From: Cyanobium sp. PLM2.Bin73
GTDB taxonomy: Bacteria; Cyanobacteriota; Cyanobacteriia; PCC-6307; Cyanobiaceae
Assembly (NCBI GenBank): GCA_007694915.1
Contig: REEV01000120.1
Coordinates: 1 to 64,000 of the forward strand
Length of the DNA stretch: 64,000 bases
Direction of reading: 5' to 3'
Part shown: positions 37,203 through 48,844 of the stretch, in pieces
How the letters are laid out: every line of letters starts with the position of its first letter
How positions within the stretch are numbered: the first letter of the stretch is position 1
Position numbers and translations under genes: made by a program
The notes under the pieces: model-generated
Database searches by the model: none
What the model was told of the DNA's origin: nothing
The model's input: only the letters and a program-made list of their open reading frames with translations

Positions 37203-37239
37203 TGATCAGCAGTGCTGATCAGCGGCCAGCAGGCTGGCC
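37203..37239. promoter_or_regulatory. Two adjacent perfect hairpins upstream of the dehydrogenase gene
   Basis: TGATCAGCA-G-TGCTGATCA (37203-37221) is a perfect 9-bp inverted repeat around one base. Two bases later GGCCAGC-AG-GCTGGCC (37224-37239, counting flanking bases) is a second perfect 7-bp repeat. They lie 50-86 bases upstream of the ATG at 37289. There is no T-run, so termination is unlikely. The rest of the gap from 36905 to 37202 is GC-rich with no supported gene or recognisable RNA. Confidence 0.6.
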
Positions 37240-37288
37240 ATTCTCAGGGTCACGGCTGCTTCATGCTGATGCCCCGCATGCCTTGGCC

Positions 37289-38158
37289 ATGGCTGGCATC
37301 ACCACCGTTGCTCTGCTGGGAACCGGGCTGCTCGGGACCGCCATCGGCCAGCGGCTGCTGGAGCAGGACGTGGTGGTGCAGGCCTGGAATCGCAGCCACC
37401 AGCGGCTGCAGCCGTTGGTGGCGCTCGGTGCCAGGGGCTGCCGCGAACCGCAGGAGGCCCTGGAGGGCTGCGACTGGGGGATCACGGTGCTCAGCGATGG
37501 GGCCGCGACGCGGTCGGTGCTGCAGCGCTGCCCCCTCCACAGCCAACGGGTGCTCCAGATGGGCACCATCGCCCCTGCCGAGAGCCGCGAACTCGGGGAG
37601 GCGATCGGCGCGGCGGGCGGCGCCTACCTGGAGGTGCCGGTGCTGGGCAGCCGCCCGGAGGCCCTGGCCGGCAGGTTGCAGGTGATGGCCGCCGGCCCAG
37701 TGGCCCTGTTCGATGCGGCGCTGCCCGTGCTCACGCGGCTGGGCCCGGAGCCACGGCTGCTGGGCCCACTGGGTGCTGCGCTGGAGACCAAGCTGGCTCT
37801 CAACCAGCTGATCGCCAGCCTCACCCACGCCTTCAGCCTGTCTCTGCATCTGGTGCAGTCCTGCGGCGTGGATGTGGAGCGCTTCATGGACCTGCTGCGC
37901 GGCAGTGCTCTTTACGCCCCCACCTTCGACAAGAAGCTGCCGCGCCTGCTGGCAGACGACTACGACCACCCCAACTTTCCCACGGCTCACCTGCGCAAGG
38001 ATCTGTTGCTGTTCCTGGCGGCGGCCCGGGAGCGGGGCCTCGACACCAGTGGCCTGCAGGGCCTGGCGGATCTCCTGGCCCAGGCTGAAGCAGGCCCGCT
38101 GGATGCCCTCGACTACAGCGCCCTGCACCGGCTCACGGCCAGGCCCGATCAGCCCTGA
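37289..38158 (+). CDS. NAD(P)-dependent beta-hydroxyacid dehydrogenase family protein
   Basis: A 289-residue oxidoreductase of the 3-hydroxyisobutyrate/tartronate semialdehyde/glyoxylate reductase group. It has the dinucleotide loop VALLGTGLLGTAIGQRLLEQ (about residues 6-25), MGTIAPAESRELGEA (substrate-binding region), and LETKLALNQLIASLTHAFS with the catalytic lysine. The C-terminal helical domain includes PTFDKKLPRLLADDYDHPNFPTAHLRKDL. The ATG at 37289 is chosen; the frame runs upstream through the hairpin region without family sequence. A glyoxylate or succinic semialdehyde reductase would fit a cyanobacterium, but the substrate cannot be read. Confidence 0.88.
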   Translation: MAGITTVALLGTGLLGTAIGQRLLEQDVVVQAWNRSHQRLQPLVALGARGCREPQEALEGCDWGITVLSDGAATRSVLQRCPLHSQRVLQMGTIAPAESRELGEAIGAAGGAYLEVPVLGSRPEALAGRLQVMAAGPVALFDAALPVLTRLGPEPRLLGPLGAALETKLALNQLIASLTHAFSLSLHLVQSCGVDVERFMDLLRGSALYAPTFDKKLPRLLADDYDHPNFPTAHLRKDLLLFLAAARERGLDTSGLQGLADLLAQAEAGPLDALDYSALHRLTARPDQP

Positions 38159-38522
38159 ACGCCAGGCCCTGGCGCAGGGCCGCCACCACAGACTGGGAGG
38201 CGACCTCACTCCAGCCGGCCTCCACCCCCCGGGCCGCAGCTCCGGGAGTGAGGACAAAGCGCAGCCGCCAGGCCTGGGGACGCCCCTCCAGCTCCAACCA
38301 AAGCGACCCCCTCTCCAACTCCAGGCTCACCTCCTCTTCTGGCATCAGGCGATCGGCCAGCTCGGCCAGCTCATCGGCCAGGCGGCAACAGCCCTCTGCC
38401 AGAGCCCGGGCCTCGTCGGCCTGCAACTCCACCGCCCAGCCCTCGCCGCCGAGCAGCACCGGGAAGGAGCCGCGGCCGGGATCCAGGCACAACCTCCAGC
38501 CAGGACCCTCGTGAACCTCCAA
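38133..38522 (-). CDS. DUF1818-like conserved hypothetical protein
   Basis: A 129-residue soluble protein that begins GPGWRLCLDPGRGSFPVLLGGEGWAVEL and continues with the helix ALAEGCCRLADELAELADRLMPEEEVSLELERGSLWLELEG in two stretches. This looks like the cyanobacterial DUF1818 family, whose role is unknown. Its 3' end overlaps the convergent dehydrogenase gene by 26 bases, and it follows rpoZ by two bases, so the two are probably co-transcribed. Confidence 0.8.
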   Translation of the reverse strand: MEVHEGPGWRLCLDPGRGSFPVLLGGEGWAVELQADEARALAEGCCRLADELAELADRLMPEEEVSLELERGSLWLELEGRPQAWRLRFVLTPGAAARGVEAGWSEVASQSVVAALRQGLAFRADRAWP

Positions 38523-38524
38523 GC

Positions 38525-38755
38525 TCAGCCGGGCAGCAGGGCAGGCTGATCCTGCTCGTCGCTGAGTTCGACGATGGCCCGCTGCACGGGCTTGATCATC
38601 GAGTCGTCCAGCAGCCCGTCGAAATCATCGAAGCGGCGCTGCTTGGCCCGAAAGGCGATGCGCACGGTGGTGAGGTAGCGGTTGCTGGAGTGGCGGATGA
38701 GGCTCTCGGCCCGCTGGGCCAGGTCCTTGGAATTCACCTCGAGTCCGGTTTGCAT
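38525..38755 (-). CDS. rpoZ: DNA-directed RNA polymerase omega subunit
   Basis: A 76-residue protein with the cyanobacterial/plastid omega (Ycf61) sequence: [28 protein letters not shown] near the middle and [16 protein letters not shown] at the C-terminal side. Omega aids assembly of RNA polymerase by holding the beta' subunit. The ATG at 38755 is the only reasonable start. It diverges from the Hsp70-like gene with 66 bases between starts. Confidence 0.92.
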   Translation of the reverse strand: MQTGLEVNSKDLAQRAESLIRHSSNRYLTTVRIAFRAKQRRFDDFDGLLDDSMIKPVQRAIVELSDEQDQPALLPG

Positions 38756-38821
38756 CCGACGGCAGCCACAGCCCCCAACTTAGTGGAAGGCGGCTAGAAG
38801 TCCCTGATTCAGGGCAGCTCG

Positions 38822-40369
38822 ATGCAGGGCACCGTGGCCATCGACCTGGGCAGCACCACCACCGTGGTGGCCCATCAGGCCCCCGCAGGCACGCCCGAGC
38901 TGTTGGCCGTTCCCCCCTACAGCCTGGCCTCCCCTGTGGTGGTGCCCTCGCTGCTGTGGTTCCACCACGACAGCCAGTCCCGCCCCCTGATCGGCCGGCA
39001 GGTGCTGGAGGCGGGTCTGGCCCACCAGGACGATCCCCGCCTGCAGCGCGACTTCAAACGCCGCATCGGCTCCGCTGCGGCGTCCCGCGGAGCCGGGGGG
39101 GTCAGCCCTGAACAGGCCGGCAGACTGCTGCTGCACCATCTCTGGCGGGCCCTGCCGGCCGGACTGGAGCCCCGGCGGCTGGTGCTCACCGCCCCGGTGG
39201 AGGCCTACCGCGGCTACCGCCAGTGGCTGCTGCAGGTGTGCAGCGACCTGGAGGTGCCCGAGCTGGCCCTGGTGGATGAACCCACCGCCGCGGCGATCGG
39301 AGCCGGACTGCCCGCCGGCAGCACGGTGCTGGTGCTGGATCTGGGAGGGGGCACGATCGATCTCTCCCTGGTGCAGCTGGAGGGGGGCGAAGGCCGGGCG
39401 GCACCGATCGCCCAGCTGCTGCGCTTCGCCGGCCGCAACCTCCACGACAGCCGCCAGCAGCTGCGCTGCGCCCGGGTGATCGGCAAGGCCGGGGTGGCGC
39501 TGGGCGGTCGCGACATCGACCGCTGGATCGCCGCCCTGCTCTGCCCCGACCAGGCGACCAGCGGCCCATTGCTGGAGGCCTGCGAACGGCTGAAGTGTCA
39601 GCTGAGCGAGCAGAGCGAGGCCCTGGTGGTGTGGAGTCCGCCCCAGGCTCCCCCGCGGGAGCTGCGGCTGAGCCGGGCGGCCCTGGACGACCTGTTGCAC
39701 GCGTGCGGCCTGATCGAGCAGCTCGACGCCCTGCTCGCCGAGGTGCTGGCGGCGGGCCGCAGCGCCGGCATCTCCCTGGAGCGGATCACGGCCGTGCTTC
39801 CGGTGGGCGGCACCAGCCAGCTGCCGACGATCCGCGACTGGGTCCGCCAGCGCTGCACCAACGTGCCGATCCGGGACCAGCGGCCCGTGGAGGCCGTGGC
39901 CCTCGGTGCCCTGGCGCTGACCCCTGGCGTGCAGGTGAAGGACGTGCTGGCGCGGGGGGTGTCGCTGCGCTGCTGGGAGCAACGCAGTGGACGCCACCAC
40001 TGGCATCCGTTGTTCGTAGCCGGCCAGAGCTGGCCCACGGATCAGCCCCTGGAGCTGGTGCTGGCCTGCAGCTGTGACGGCCAGCAGGCACTGGAACTGG
40101 TGCTGGGGGACCCGCTGGACGAGCGGCGGCGCGAAGTGGTGTTTGAAGCCGGTCTGCCGGTGCTGCGCAGCCGGGACGCCGGCGCCGCCAGAGTGCAGCC
40201 CTGGGCCCAGCGCCCCGTGGCCCTGCCCATGAACCCGCCCGGCCAACGGGGGCAGGATCGCCTGCGGCTGCAGTTCCGCATCGACGCCGACAGCCAGTTA
40301 CTGGTGGAGGCCACCGACCTGCTCAGCGGCGAACGGCGCGGACCCATGCGCCTGGGAGCGGTGCGCTGA
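38822..40369 (+). CDS. Hsp70-like protein without the C-terminal lid
   Basis: A 515-residue relative of DnaK. The actin-like ATPase has phosphate-1 motif AIDLGSTTTVV (6-16), VDEPTAAAIG (151-160), phosphate-2 motif LDLGGGTIDL (172-181) and the adenosine motif PVGGTSQLP (327-335). Residues about 370-515 resemble the beta-sandwich substrate-binding domain (LFVAGQSWPT, LRLQFRIDADSQLLVEATD). DnaK proper is about 630 residues; here the helical lid and the EEVD-type tail are absent. The linker region VQVKDVLARGV is present but not the classic DVLLLDV. It is followed two bases later by a membrane protein gene. Client and co-chaperones are unknown. Confidence 0.9.
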   Translation: MQGTVAIDLGSTTTVVAHQAPAGTPELLAVPPYSLASPVVVPSLLWFHHDSQSRPLIGRQVLEAGLAHQDDPRLQRDFKRRIGSAAASRGAGGVSPEQAGRLLLHHLWRALPAGLEPRRLVLTAPVEAYRGYRQWLLQVCSDLEVPELALVDEPTAAAIGAGLPAGSTVLVLDLGGGTIDLSLVQLEGGEGRAAPIAQLLRFAGRNLHDSRQQLRCARVIGKAGVALGGRDIDRWIAALLCPDQATSGPLLEACERLKCQLSEQSEALVVWSPPQAPPRELRLSRAALDDLLHACGLIEQLDALLAEVLAAGRSAGISLERITAVLPVGGTSQLPTIRDWVRQRCTNVPIRDQRPVEAVALGALALTPGVQVKDVLARGVSLRCWEQRSGRHHWHPLFVAGQSWPTDQPLELVLACSCDGQQALELVLGDPLDERRREVVFEAGLPVLRSRDAGAARVQPWAQRPVALPMNPPGQRGQDRLRLQFRIDADSQLLVEATDLLSGERRGPMRLGAVR

Positions 40370-40371
40370 GG

Positions 40372-41280
40372 GTGGACGACGCGGGCGCCGCACCCGCAGA
40401 CAGCCAAACAGCCCCGCCCTCCCATAAAAATGGGAGATCGCGCGCGTTCGCCTTGGCCCTGCGCCACCACAGGCTGCCTCAACTCTTGCTGGGCCTCACC
40501 CTGGGGGTGGTGGCCCTCGGCCTGGGGGCGGTGTACTGGTGGGAGCGGCAGCTGCCCGAGCGGCTTGAGCAGGCCGCTGAGCGAGGCGATCTCGATGCCT
40601 GTGTGCGCTACGGGGAGCAACTGCAGGCGCTGCGCTGGCTTGGGGACCGGGCACCGGGCGCCCAGGCGGAGTGCCGCCGCCGCAAGGCCGCCCAGCTGTG
40701 GGAGCAGCGGCGCTGGGCCGAGGCCCTGCAGCTGCAGCTGCAGCTGGTGAACTCCGAGACCGGCACTCCCGAGGACCGCAGCCTTCTCGACGCCTGGCAG
40801 CAGAGGCTCAAGCAGCAGGCCCTGGAGCTCTTCCAGGCCGGAGATCTGGACGCCAGCCTGGCCCGGCTGGAGCCCATGGGCGAGCACAGCCGGCCCGACC
40901 GCTCCGCCCTTGGCGATCAGCTGCGCCAGATCTGGGAACGCAACCGCCAGGGCCTGGAGCGATCACGGCGCCTGGTGGCGGAACAGCGCTGGTGGGAAGC
41001 CCTCGATGCCCTCAACCGCCTGGACCATCCCTGGTGGCAGCAGCAGGGGGAGTCGGTGCGTGCCCAGGTGAAGGCCAACCTCAACCGCCTGAGCGAGCAG
41101 GAGCGCCAGCGCGACAGCCACGGAGAGCTGCGCCACAGCGTGCCGGTCGAGCGCCTGGATGCGGAGGTGAGCCGGCTGATTGCCCAGGGGATGGATGACT
41201 GGGAGGCCTTCAACAAGGGCTGCGCGGCCCTGGGGGGACGGGTGGTGGAGCTGGGCCCGGAATCGGCCTGCCAGCGCTGA
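40372..41280 (+). CDS. Single-pass membrane protein with helical repeat body
   Basis: A 302-residue protein with a polar N-terminal 30 residues, one membrane helix (about 35-54, LLLGLTLGVVALGLGAVYWW) and a long helical body rich in Gln, Glu, Leu and Trp. The units recall TPR-like repeats (AAERGDLDACVRYGEQLQAL, EQRRWAEALQLQLQLV, FQAGDLDASLARLEPM, EQRWWEALDALNRLDHPWW). The C-terminal 40 residues include GMDDWEAFNKGCAALGG. The start is a GTG two bases after the Hsp70-like stop, which ties the two together. A role as membrane anchor or co-chaperone for the Hsp70-like protein is inference from position and architecture. Confidence 0.75.
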   Translation: MDDAGAAPADSQTAPPSHKNGRSRAFALALRHHRLPQLLLGLTLGVVALGLGAVYWWERQLPERLEQAAERGDLDACVRYGEQLQALRWLGDRAPGAQAECRRRKAAQLWEQRRWAEALQLQLQLVNSETGTPEDRSLLDAWQQRLKQQALELFQAGDLDASLARLEPMGEHSRPDRSALGDQLRQIWERNRQGLERSRRLVAEQRWWEALDALNRLDHPWWQQQGESVRAQVKANLNRLSEQERQRDSHGELRHSVPVERLDAEVSRLIAQGMDDWEAFNKGCAALGGRVVELGPESACQR

Positions 41281-41321
41281 CGGCCTGCGTGACAGGATTG
41301 GCAGCACATCCCGGGGAGGCC

Positions 41322-41540
41322 ATGCAGCCAGGAGATCAGGTGAAGGTCTGCAGCAGCGTGGTGGTGTACCACCACCCCCAGCACCGTGGTCAGGCCTTCG
41401 ATCTGCAGGGACAGCAGGGTGAAGTGCTGTCGGTTCTCAACGACTGGAAAGGCCGGGTGATCAGCCCTACCCTGCCGGTGGTGGTGGCCTTCGGAAAATT
41501 CCGCGCCCACTTCCGCGCCGACGAACTGGAGCCGGCCTGA
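41322..41540 (+). CDS. ftrV: Ferredoxin:thioredoxin reductase variable chain
   Basis: A 72-residue SH3-like protein with GDQVKVCSSVVVYHHPQHRGQAFDLQG, GEVLSVLNDWKGRVISPTLPVVVAF and FRAHFRADELEP, the FtrV pattern. It pairs with the catalytic FtrC subunit, not in this window, to pass electrons from ferredoxin to thioredoxin and so light-regulate metabolic enzymes. The ATG at 41322 gives the usual N-terminus. It lies 41 bases after the membrane protein gene and is convergent with pyrR. Confidence 0.92.
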   Translation: MQPGDQVKVCSSVVVYHHPQHRGQAFDLQGQQGEVLSVLNDWKGRVISPTLPVVVAFGKFRAHFRADELEPA

Positions 41541-41556
41541 GGGCGCGGCTGGGCCC

Positions 41557-42087
41557 TCAAGGGCGCAGCAGGTAGACCCCCTCCTCCCCATCCACGCCCA
41601 TGAGGCAGAGCTGGATGGTTTCCTGACGGCTAGTGGGCAGGATGCGACCACAGAAATCCGGCTGGATGGGCAGTTCCCGGTGCCCCCGGTCCACCATCAC
41701 CAGCAGGCTCACACGCCGCGGCCGCCCCCAGGCCTGCAGCGCGTCGAGGGCCGCCCTGACGGTGCGGCCGGTGAAGATCACATCATCCACCAGCAACACG
41801 TGTCGGCCGTCGAGATCCACCGGCAGATCGGTGGCCTGCACCAGACGGGTGCCGATGCGGTCGAGATCGTCGCGGTGAAAGGTGGGGTCGAGACTGCCCT
41901 GTTGCACCGCGTGGCCGCAGAGCTCGGCGAGGCGGTTTCCGAGCACCTCAGCCAGGGCTACCCCGCGCGTGGGGATTCCGAGCAGCACCAGGTGGTGGCT
42001 GTCAGCCACCGCTTCCAGCACCTGGGTCGCCAACCGGTCCAGGGTGCGGGACAGCTCAGCCCTGGAGAGGATTTCCAGGCGTTCCAT
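41557..42087 (-). CDS. pyrR: PyrR-type phosphoribosyltransferase/regulator
   Basis: A 176-residue type I phosphoribosyltransferase with the PRPP loop VLLVDDVIFTGRTVRAALDAL (about residues 96-116) and the PyrR-specific stretches GIPTRGVALAEVLGNRLAE, DPTFHRDDLDRIG and RELPIQPDFCGRILPTS. In Gram-positive bacteria PyrR both forms UMP and attenuates pyr mRNAs; in cyanobacteria the regulatory role is less certain. No pyr genes are adjacent, so it would act elsewhere. Confidence 0.93.
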   Translation of the reverse strand: MERLEILSRAELSRTLDRLATQVLEAVADSHHLVLLGIPTRGVALAEVLGNRLAELCGHAVQQGSLDPTFHRDDLDRIGTRLVQATDLPVDLDGRHVLLVDDVIFTGRTVRAALDALQAWGRPRRVSLLVMVDRGHRELPIQPDFCGRILPTSRQETIQLCLMGVDGEEGVYLLRP

Positions 42088-42281
42088 CGGGCCGCCGCGG
42101 TTGTGTAAATCCTAGGGACCCGAGGATGTGACCAAAACCTGACGGGAGAGGGGAATCGAAAGAAAACGGCAACTTTCGGGCTGTAAGTTGGGATTTCATG
42201 GCGTGCATCAGCATCCCCCACCGGCGACTACAGCCCTTCCACCGCAACCCTGCCTTGCCGGTGCAATCCTGACTCCACACG

Positions 42282-42311
42282 GCGCCCCGCAGCACTGCGC
42301 CCCGCAGCACT
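42282..42311. repeat. Perfect 15-bp tandem duplication upstream of gpmI
   Basis: The unit GCGCCCCGCAGCACT occurs twice head to tail (42282-42296, 42297-42311), with a third partial copy of its core following. It lies within the 352-base gap between pyrR and gpmI. The same gap holds an AT-richer patch at 42157-42178 with an inverted repeat CGAAAG/CTTTCG, likely near the divergent promoters. No other gene or RNA was recognised there. Confidence 0.6.
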
Positions 42312-42439
42312 GCACAGCGCCCCCCGCACCACGCCTGACTCCACTGCGCACCACTGTTTCCTATTCCATTCCGTCAGAGCGCCTGCATTCCGTTTCAGCA
42401 CTGAGTGCATGTCGTCCGGTGAATTCAGGTTCGTCCCCG

Positions 42440-44128
42440 ATGTCAGCTTCCCCCTCCCAGGATTCAGTCGCCTCGGCCAGCAGGACATCCACTCCCGTCA
42501 CCGGCACCGCGATCGGCAGCAACCGCGCTGAATCCCGTGCGCCTGTCGCCCCTGTGGTGCTCACCATCCTCGATGGCTGGGGATACCGCCATGAGGATGA
42601 ACACAACGCCATCCGCAGCGCCGACACCCCGGTGATGGACTCGCTCTGGCACGCCTATCCCCACACCCTCATCGAAGCCAGCGGAGCTGCGGTCGGCCTG
42701 CCCGATGACCAGATGGGCAACTCCGAGGTGGGCCACCTCACCATTGGCAGTGGGCGCATCATCCGCCAGGAGTTGGTGCGCATCAGCCAGGCCGTGCGCG
42801 ATGGCTCCCTGGCGACCAACCCCGCCATGGAAGCCCTAGCGGAGCGTCTTCTGGCCAGCGGGGGCACGCTGCACCTGATCGGTCTCTGCTCCGACGGTGG
42901 TGTGCACAGCCACATCGACCACGTGGGGGGGGTGCTGCACTGGGCGGCCGGCCGGGGCCTCTGCGATGTTTGCGTGCATGTGATCACCGACGGCCGCGAC
43001 ACGGCCCCGAACAGCGCGCCGCGGTTCATCGCCGAGCTGGAGCGGCAGATCGAGGCGGCTGGCGTTGGCCGCATCGCCACCCTCTGCGGCCGCTACTGGG
43101 CCATGGACCGCGACACCCGCTGGGACCGCACTGAGAAGGCCTACCGGCTGCTCACGGAAGCCGAGCCCCTCACAGCGATGGCTGCGGCAGAGGTGATTGA
43201 GGCCTCCTACGAGGCCGACGTGGGCGATGAATTTCTCGAGCCGGTGCGCGTGGCCGATGGACACCTGAAGTCGGGCGACGGCGTGGTGTGTTTCAACTTC
43301 CGCCCCGACCGCGTGCGGCAGTTGATCCGGGCCCTGGTGCTGCCCGAGTTCAGCGCCTTTCCCCGCACCCTGCTCAGCGATCTGGACGTGGTCACCTTCA
43401 CCCAGTACGAGAAGGGTCTGCCGGTGGCGGTGGCCTTCCCGCCCGAATCTCTCGACGGCCTGCTCGGGCAGGTGGTGTCAGAGGCGGGACTGCGCCAGTT
43501 CCGCACCGCCGAAACCGAGAAATACCCCCATGTCACCTACTTCATGAACGGGGGCATCGAGCAGGCGTTCCCCGGTGAGGATCGTCACCTGGTGCCCTCT
43601 CCGCGAGTGGCCACCTACGACCAGGCTCCGGAGATGTCGGCTGAGCAGCTCACCGACAGCTGCATCGCCGCCATTGAAAAGGGGATGTATTCCCTGGTGG
43701 TGATCAACTACGCCAACCCCGACATGGTGGGCCACACTGGCAAGATGCAGGCCGCCACCACCGCCATCGGCACCGTGGACCGCTGTGTGGGCCGGCTGCT
43801 GGAGGCCACCGGCCGGATGGGCGGCACGATGCTGATCACAGCCGACCACGGCAACGCCGAACTGATGCAGGGCGGCGACGGCCGGCCCTGGACGGCCCAC
43901 ACCACCAATCCGGTGCCGGTGATCCTGGTGGAGGGCGAGCGCCGCAAGCTGCCCGGCCACGGCAATGACATCCAGCTGCGCGAACACGGCGGGCTCGCCG
44001 ACATCGCCCCCACGCTGCTGGAGATCCTCAACCTGCCCAAACCGGCGTCCATGAGTGGGGTGTCACTGGTGGGCCCCGCCGCAGTCAGCGCCGCCGCCAA
44101 GCGCATACCCCAGGCCCTGGGCGTCTGA
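42440..44128 (+). CDS. gpmI: 2,3-bisphosphoglycerate-independent phosphoglycerate mutase
   Basis: Manganese-dependent interconversion of 3- and 2-phosphoglycerate. The 562-residue protein has [11 protein letters not shown] (about 40-50), the catalytic serine at 95 in [18 protein letters not shown], the phosphatase-like [10 protein letters not shown], and late metal motifs [13 protein letters not shown] and TADHGNAE. A serine/threonine-rich extension of about 35 residues precedes the conserved start; the true start could be at a later codon. The frame is open to 42188, but that part is proline-rich and follows the tandem repeat. Confidence 0.93.
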   Translation: MSASPSQDSVASASRTSTPVTGTAIGSNRAESRAPVAPVVLTILDGWGYRHEDEHNAIRSADTPVMDSLWHAYPHTLIEASGAAVGLPDDQMGNSEVGHLTIGSGRIIRQELVRISQAVRDGSLATNPAMEALAERLLASGGTLHLIGLCSDGGVHSHIDHVGGVLHWAAGRGLCDVCVHVITDGRDTAPNSAPRFIAELERQIEAAGVGRIATLCGRYWAMDRDTRWDRTEKAYRLLTEAEPLTAMAAAEVIEASYEADVGDEFLEPVRVADGHLKSGDGVVCFNFRPDRVRQLIRALVLPEFSAFPRTLLSDLDVVTFTQYEKGLPVAVAFPPESLDGLLGQVVSEAGLRQFRTAETEKYPHVTYFMNGGIEQAFPGEDRHLVPSPRVATYDQAPEMSAEQLTDSCIAAIEKGMYSLVVINYANPDMVGHTGKMQAATTAIGTVDRCVGRLLEATGRMGGTMLITADHGNAELMQGGDGRPWTAHTTNPVPVILVEGERRKLPGHGNDIQLREHGGLADIAPTLLEILNLPKPASMSGVSLVGPAAVSAAAKRIPQALGV

Positions 44129-44185
44129 GGATCCGGGGCCTGGGCTCAGAACCCTTAGGCTTCAACCTGCCAACCGGGAATTTCC

Positions 44186-44416
44186 ATGCTCACCAGCGTG
44201 CTCACCTGGGTCTGGGTGGGTTCAGCCGTGCTGCTGATCATCACCGTGCTGCTCCACAGCCCCAAGGGTGACGGCATGGGCGGACTGGCCGCGAGCGGCG
44301 GCTCGATGTTCACCAGCGCCCGCAGTGCGGAACAGACCCTCAACCGCATCACCTGGACGCTGCTGCTGGTGTTTCTGTCCCTGGCGGTGGTGTTGAGCGC
44401 CGGCTGGCTGGGTTGA
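44186..44416 (+). CDS. secG: Preprotein translocase subunit SecG
   Basis: A 76-residue protein with two membrane helices (about 5-25 and 52-74) and the connecting loop HSPKGDGMGGLAASGGSMFTSARSAEQTLNRIT, which carries the SecG signature. It supports SecYEG protein export. It starts 57 bases after gpmI and ends seven bases before msrB, so the three genes probably form one transcript. Confidence 0.93.
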   Translation: MLTSVLTWVWVGSAVLLIITVLLHSPKGDGMGGLAASGGSMFTSARSAEQTLNRITWTLLLVFLSLAVVLSAGWLG

Positions 44417-44423
44417 GGGCCTG

Positions 44424-44924
44424 ATGCTCAAGCGCCGCAGCCTACTCGCCATTCTCGGCCTGAGCTCGCTGGGGTCCGCCATGGCGGCCCTGCTGAGCCG
44501 GGCCGCCGCCGCCGACGCCGCCAGCCCGGCCGCAGATCCGGCCTGGCAGCTCAGTGACAGCCAATGGCAGGAGCGCCTGAGCCCGGAGAGCTATGCCGTG
44601 CTGCGGCGTGAGGCCACTGAACGGCCGTTCTCCAGCGCCCTCAACGCCGAGAAACGCCCGGGCACCTACCGCTGCGCCGGCTGCGACCTGCCCCTGTTCC
44701 GATCCGAGGCGAAATACGACAGTGGGACCGGCTGGCCCAGTTTCTTCGCCGCCCTGCCGGAGGCGATCGGCAGCAAAAGGGATTTCAAGCTGATCGTGCC
44801 ACGCACCGAGTATCACTGCAGCCGTTGCGGAGGCCATCAGGGCCACCTGTTCAACGACGGGCCGCGCCCCACCGGCAGGCGCTACTGCAACAACGGCGTG
44901 GCCCTCAGCTTCGAACCTGACTGA
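44424..44924 (+). CDS. msrB: Peptide methionine-R-sulfoxide reductase, probably exported
   Basis: Reduces the R form of methionine sulfoxide. The 166-residue protein has zinc-binding pairs CAGCD (about 87-91) and CSRCGG, the stretch YDSGTGWPSFF, and the C-terminal catalytic-cysteine motif RRYCNNGVALSF. Residues 1-32 begin with LKRRSLLAILGL and end in an alanine-rich stretch, a signal of Tat or Sec type. The twin arginine fits Tat but the motif is not ideal. With MsrA, also apparently exported, it would complete extracytoplasmic methionine repair. Confidence 0.93.
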   Translation: MLKRRSLLAILGLSSLGSAMAALLSRAAAADAASPAADPAWQLSDSQWQERLSPESYAVLRREATERPFSSALNAEKRPGTYRCAGCDLPLFRSEAKYDSGTGWPSFFAALPEAIGSKRDFKLIVPRTEYHCSRCGGHQGHLFNDGPRPTGRRYCNNGVALSFEPD

Positions 44925-44963
44925 AGCCAAACCCGGGCCCCGGCCCGGCTTCAGCACGCCATG

Positions 44964-44988
44964 AAAAAAGGAGGGCCGAAGCCCTCCT
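44964..44988 (-). terminator. Intrinsic terminator of groEL
   Basis: On the minus strand an 8-bp stem (AGGAGGGC / GCCCTCCT) with loop TTCG, a very stable tetraloop, leads into a run of T residues (44964-44969). It lies about 48 bases past the groEL stop. On the plus strand the stem is not followed by a clear T-run, so it mainly ends groESL. Confidence 0.92.
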
Positions 44989-45036
44989 GTTGATCTGGAT
45001 TGTTTGGCCTGGGTCGGTGTCCAGCCAGGTGAGCGA

Positions 45037-46716
<1,680 letters not shown>

Positions 46717-46762
46717 TCAGCGCCTGACGATGACAGCCGGCTCGGCTGATCACGCGCTGGGC

Positions 46763-47074
46763 TCAGTTGACGACGGCGAGGATGTCCTTTTCAGACAACA
46801 GCACGTACTCATCGGCGCCCAGCTTGACGTCGGTACCGGCGTACTTGCTGTAGAGGACCTTGTCACCCACGCCCACTTCAGGGGCCTGGCGGGTGCCGTC
46901 ATCATTGCGCTTGCCGGGGCCCACCTGCACCACTTCACCCACCTGGGGCTTTTCCTTGGCGGTGTCGGGCAGCAGGATGCCGCCGGCAGTTTTTTCTTCA
47001 GACTCGGAAACCTTGATGAACACGCGATCTCCAAGGGGTTTGACCGTGGAGACGCTGAGAGAAACAGCAGCCAT
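46763..47074 (-). CDS. groES: Co-chaperonin GroES
   Basis: A 103-residue lid of the GroEL chamber. It begins [41 protein letters not shown], with the mobile loop at about residues 24-38, and ends [16 protein letters not shown]. The ATG at 47074 gives the expected N-terminus; the frame is open to 47164, into the operator. It is followed after 91 bases by groEL on the same transcript. Confidence 0.97.
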   Translation of the reverse strand: MAAVSLSVSTVKPLGDRVFIKVSESEEKTAGGILLPDTAKEKPQVGEVVQVGPGKRNDDGTRQAPEVGVGDKVLYSKYAGTDVKLGADEYVLLSEKDILAVVN

Positions 47075-47153
47075 GGATGAATGCGACAGCAACGACATGG
47101 CGTCACGAACGCCATTGCAGCGCTGAGGGTCAGGCCTTGGGCAATGCCCAGAG

Positions 47154-47180
47154 CTGGCACTCAAGCGCTACGAGTGCCAA
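47154..47180. promoter_or_regulatory. CIRCE element (HrcA operator) upstream of groES
   Basis: The inverted repeat GGCACTC-N9-GAGTGCC, extended to nine-base arms with one mismatch (CTGGCACTC / GAGTGCCAA), matches the CIRCE consensus TTAGCACTC-N9-GAGTGCTAA with the exact nine-base spacer. It lies 80 bases upstream of the groES start and 162 upstream of atpD. HrcA repression of groESL, relieved by heat, is the known role of this element in cyanobacteria. Bases 47181-47341 ahead of atpD show no other feature I recognise. Confidence 0.93.
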
Positions 47181-47287
47181 CCTATGCGGGCCGCCCTGCC
47201 ACGCACCAGCGCCACGCTGTGCGGGTGACCGAACCGCCGCCCGGCGGCAGGGCTCGGTGGTAAGGTTGCCCCGCTTATCAGCGGTGA

Positions 47288-48811
<1,524 letters not shown>

Positions 48812-48844
48812 TCGCCCTCGCCGTTGTCCTGAGGAGCACAAGCC

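Noticed and set aside
38780-40246. A 488-residue minus-strand frame antisense to the Hsp70-like gene
   Set aside because: The Hsp70 motifs are on the plus strand; the antisense product is low complexity.
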